From the NCBI RefSeq assembly GCF_001277235.1, contig NZ_CP012266.1:2294001-2358000 (forward strand): 64,000 nt of DNA. Reading direction: 5' to 3'. Positions 63,569 to 64,000 of the stretch are shown here, piece by piece. A model generated the notes under the pieces. That model was given only the letters and a program-made list of their open reading frames with translations. It did not search any database and had not been told where the DNA came from. The DNA comes from Cronobacter dublinensis subsp. dublinensis LMG 23823. GTDB taxonomy: Bacteria > Pseudomonadota > Gammaproteobacteria > Enterobacterales > Enterobacteriaceae. The first letter of the stretch is position 1, and each line of letters begins with the position of its first letter. Position numbers and translations under genes: made by a program.

Positions 63569-64000
63569 TTACGGTCTGGCGACCAGTTCATCCAGGCGTT
63601 TTTGCCCAAGCGTCAGCGCCGCTTCCGGCGATTTACCGCCGACCGTCACGCTGTTGACCATCTCGTTGATAACGCCGGAGCCGGTCACGTCCCCCATGCG
63701 GGTAAAGTTTTTATCGCCGACCGAGCCGAAGATCTGCACGTTGGGATACTGCGCGATAAGCTCGCGGGTGAGTCCGCCGAACGCTTTAATGACGGGGTTT
63801 TGCTGATAGGCCGGCGTGTCGACAACGGCTTTATTCACCGGCAGCGCCGCGCCCGGCGACATCAGCACCCAGTCGGCGGCGTTTTCCGCCTGTTCCATAA
63901 AGACCACGAATTTTTTCGCCGCCGCGGTTTCTTCTTCACGCTGCCCGGCAGTGATGGTGAGCGAGGTCAGCATGCCGTAGGCGGCGGCGGATTTTTTGGT
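63569..64000 (-). CDS. ycjN: YcjN, sugar-binding protein of the ABC importer, N-terminus cut
   Basis: Only the last ~143 residues are present; the frame is open through base 64000, so a start inside the window (63973) is not the real one. The visible part has the family 1 solute-binding C-lobe with helices (EEETAAAKKFVVFMEQAENA, EAALTLGQKRLDELVARP). E. coli YcjN has about 430 residues. It is first in the operon. Confidence 0.88.
   Translation of the reverse strand, partial: TKKSAAAYGMLTSLTITAGQREEETAAAKKFVVFMEQAENAADWVLMSPGAALPVNKAVVDTPAYQQNPVIKAFGGLTRELIAQYPNVQIFGSVGDKNFTRMGDVTGSGVINEMVNSVTVGGKSPEAALTLGQKRLDELVARP

Overview
The window is a stretch of enterobacterial chromosome, GC-rich in most places. 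Gene content, gene order and protein similarity recalled from E. coli K-12 point to the family Enterobacteriaceae, and the mix of extra genes fits Cronobacter or a close relative (inference; no database was searched). No rRNA, tRNA, CRISPR array, transposase or prophage was seen.

Layout. 1-9857: 3' part missing hrpA, azoR, a small unknown gene, the ydbH-ynbE-ydbL intermembrane operon, ldhA, hslJ and ydbJ. 10134-15022: nifJ (ydbK), a convergent unknown membrane protein and an untracked 25-codon membrane microprotein. 15062-19713: an alcohol/aldehyde dehydrogenase operon (adhP and an aldB-like gene) divergent from an AcoR-like sigma-54 activator; the gap holds a good -24/-12 promoter and two inverted repeats. 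19710-23164: a short class I mannose-6-phosphate isomerase, a stress-type SDR with a sigma-S-like -10, and an EEP-family phosphatase/nuclease. 23438-28840: ttcA, a proline-rich microprotein, an intimin/invasin-like inverse autotransporter, the anaerobic small RNA FnrS with its FNR box, and zntB. 28921-34046: the orphan toxin OrtT, several small unknown genes, a GAF-GGDEF-EAL protein and a YciG-type KGG-repeat protein. 34047-37930: a divergent Fur-type iron pair, a periplasmic siderophore-esterase-like protein and a TonB-dependent receptor. 38381-43541: an LprI-like protein, then the murein-peptide recycling genes mppA, mpaA and ycjG, and tpx. 43591-48912: tyrR, ycjF, ycjX and the LacI-type ycjW. 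49207-54592: an accessory block between ycjW and ycjV (chorismate mutase-like protein, a HEPN-like protein on AT-rich DNA, a CHASE3 chemoreceptor with a sigma-28 promoter, an MFS transporter, a secreted glycine-rich peptide). 54872-64000: the ycjV-U-T-S-R-Q-P-O-N sugar operon, read leftwards, with ycjN cut by the window edge.

How the genes work together. The ycj operon encodes an ABC sugar importer (YcjN binding protein, YcjO/YcjP permeases, intact YcjV ATPase), kojibiose phosphorylase (YcjT), beta-phosphoglucomutase (YcjU) and the guloside-to-glucoside oxidoreduction/epimerisation trio YcjQRS. MppA, MpaA and YcjG form a murein-tripeptide salvage route. ldhA, nifJ, adhP and FnrS together give the left half an anaerobic/fermentative flavour. 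The most interesting unexplained items are the lone HEPN-like gene with its dispersed inverted motifs, the secreted glycine-rich peptide, the 25-residue membrane protein, the TyrR variant with a degenerate sigma-54 loop, and the invasin gene occupying the place where E. coli has dbpA.
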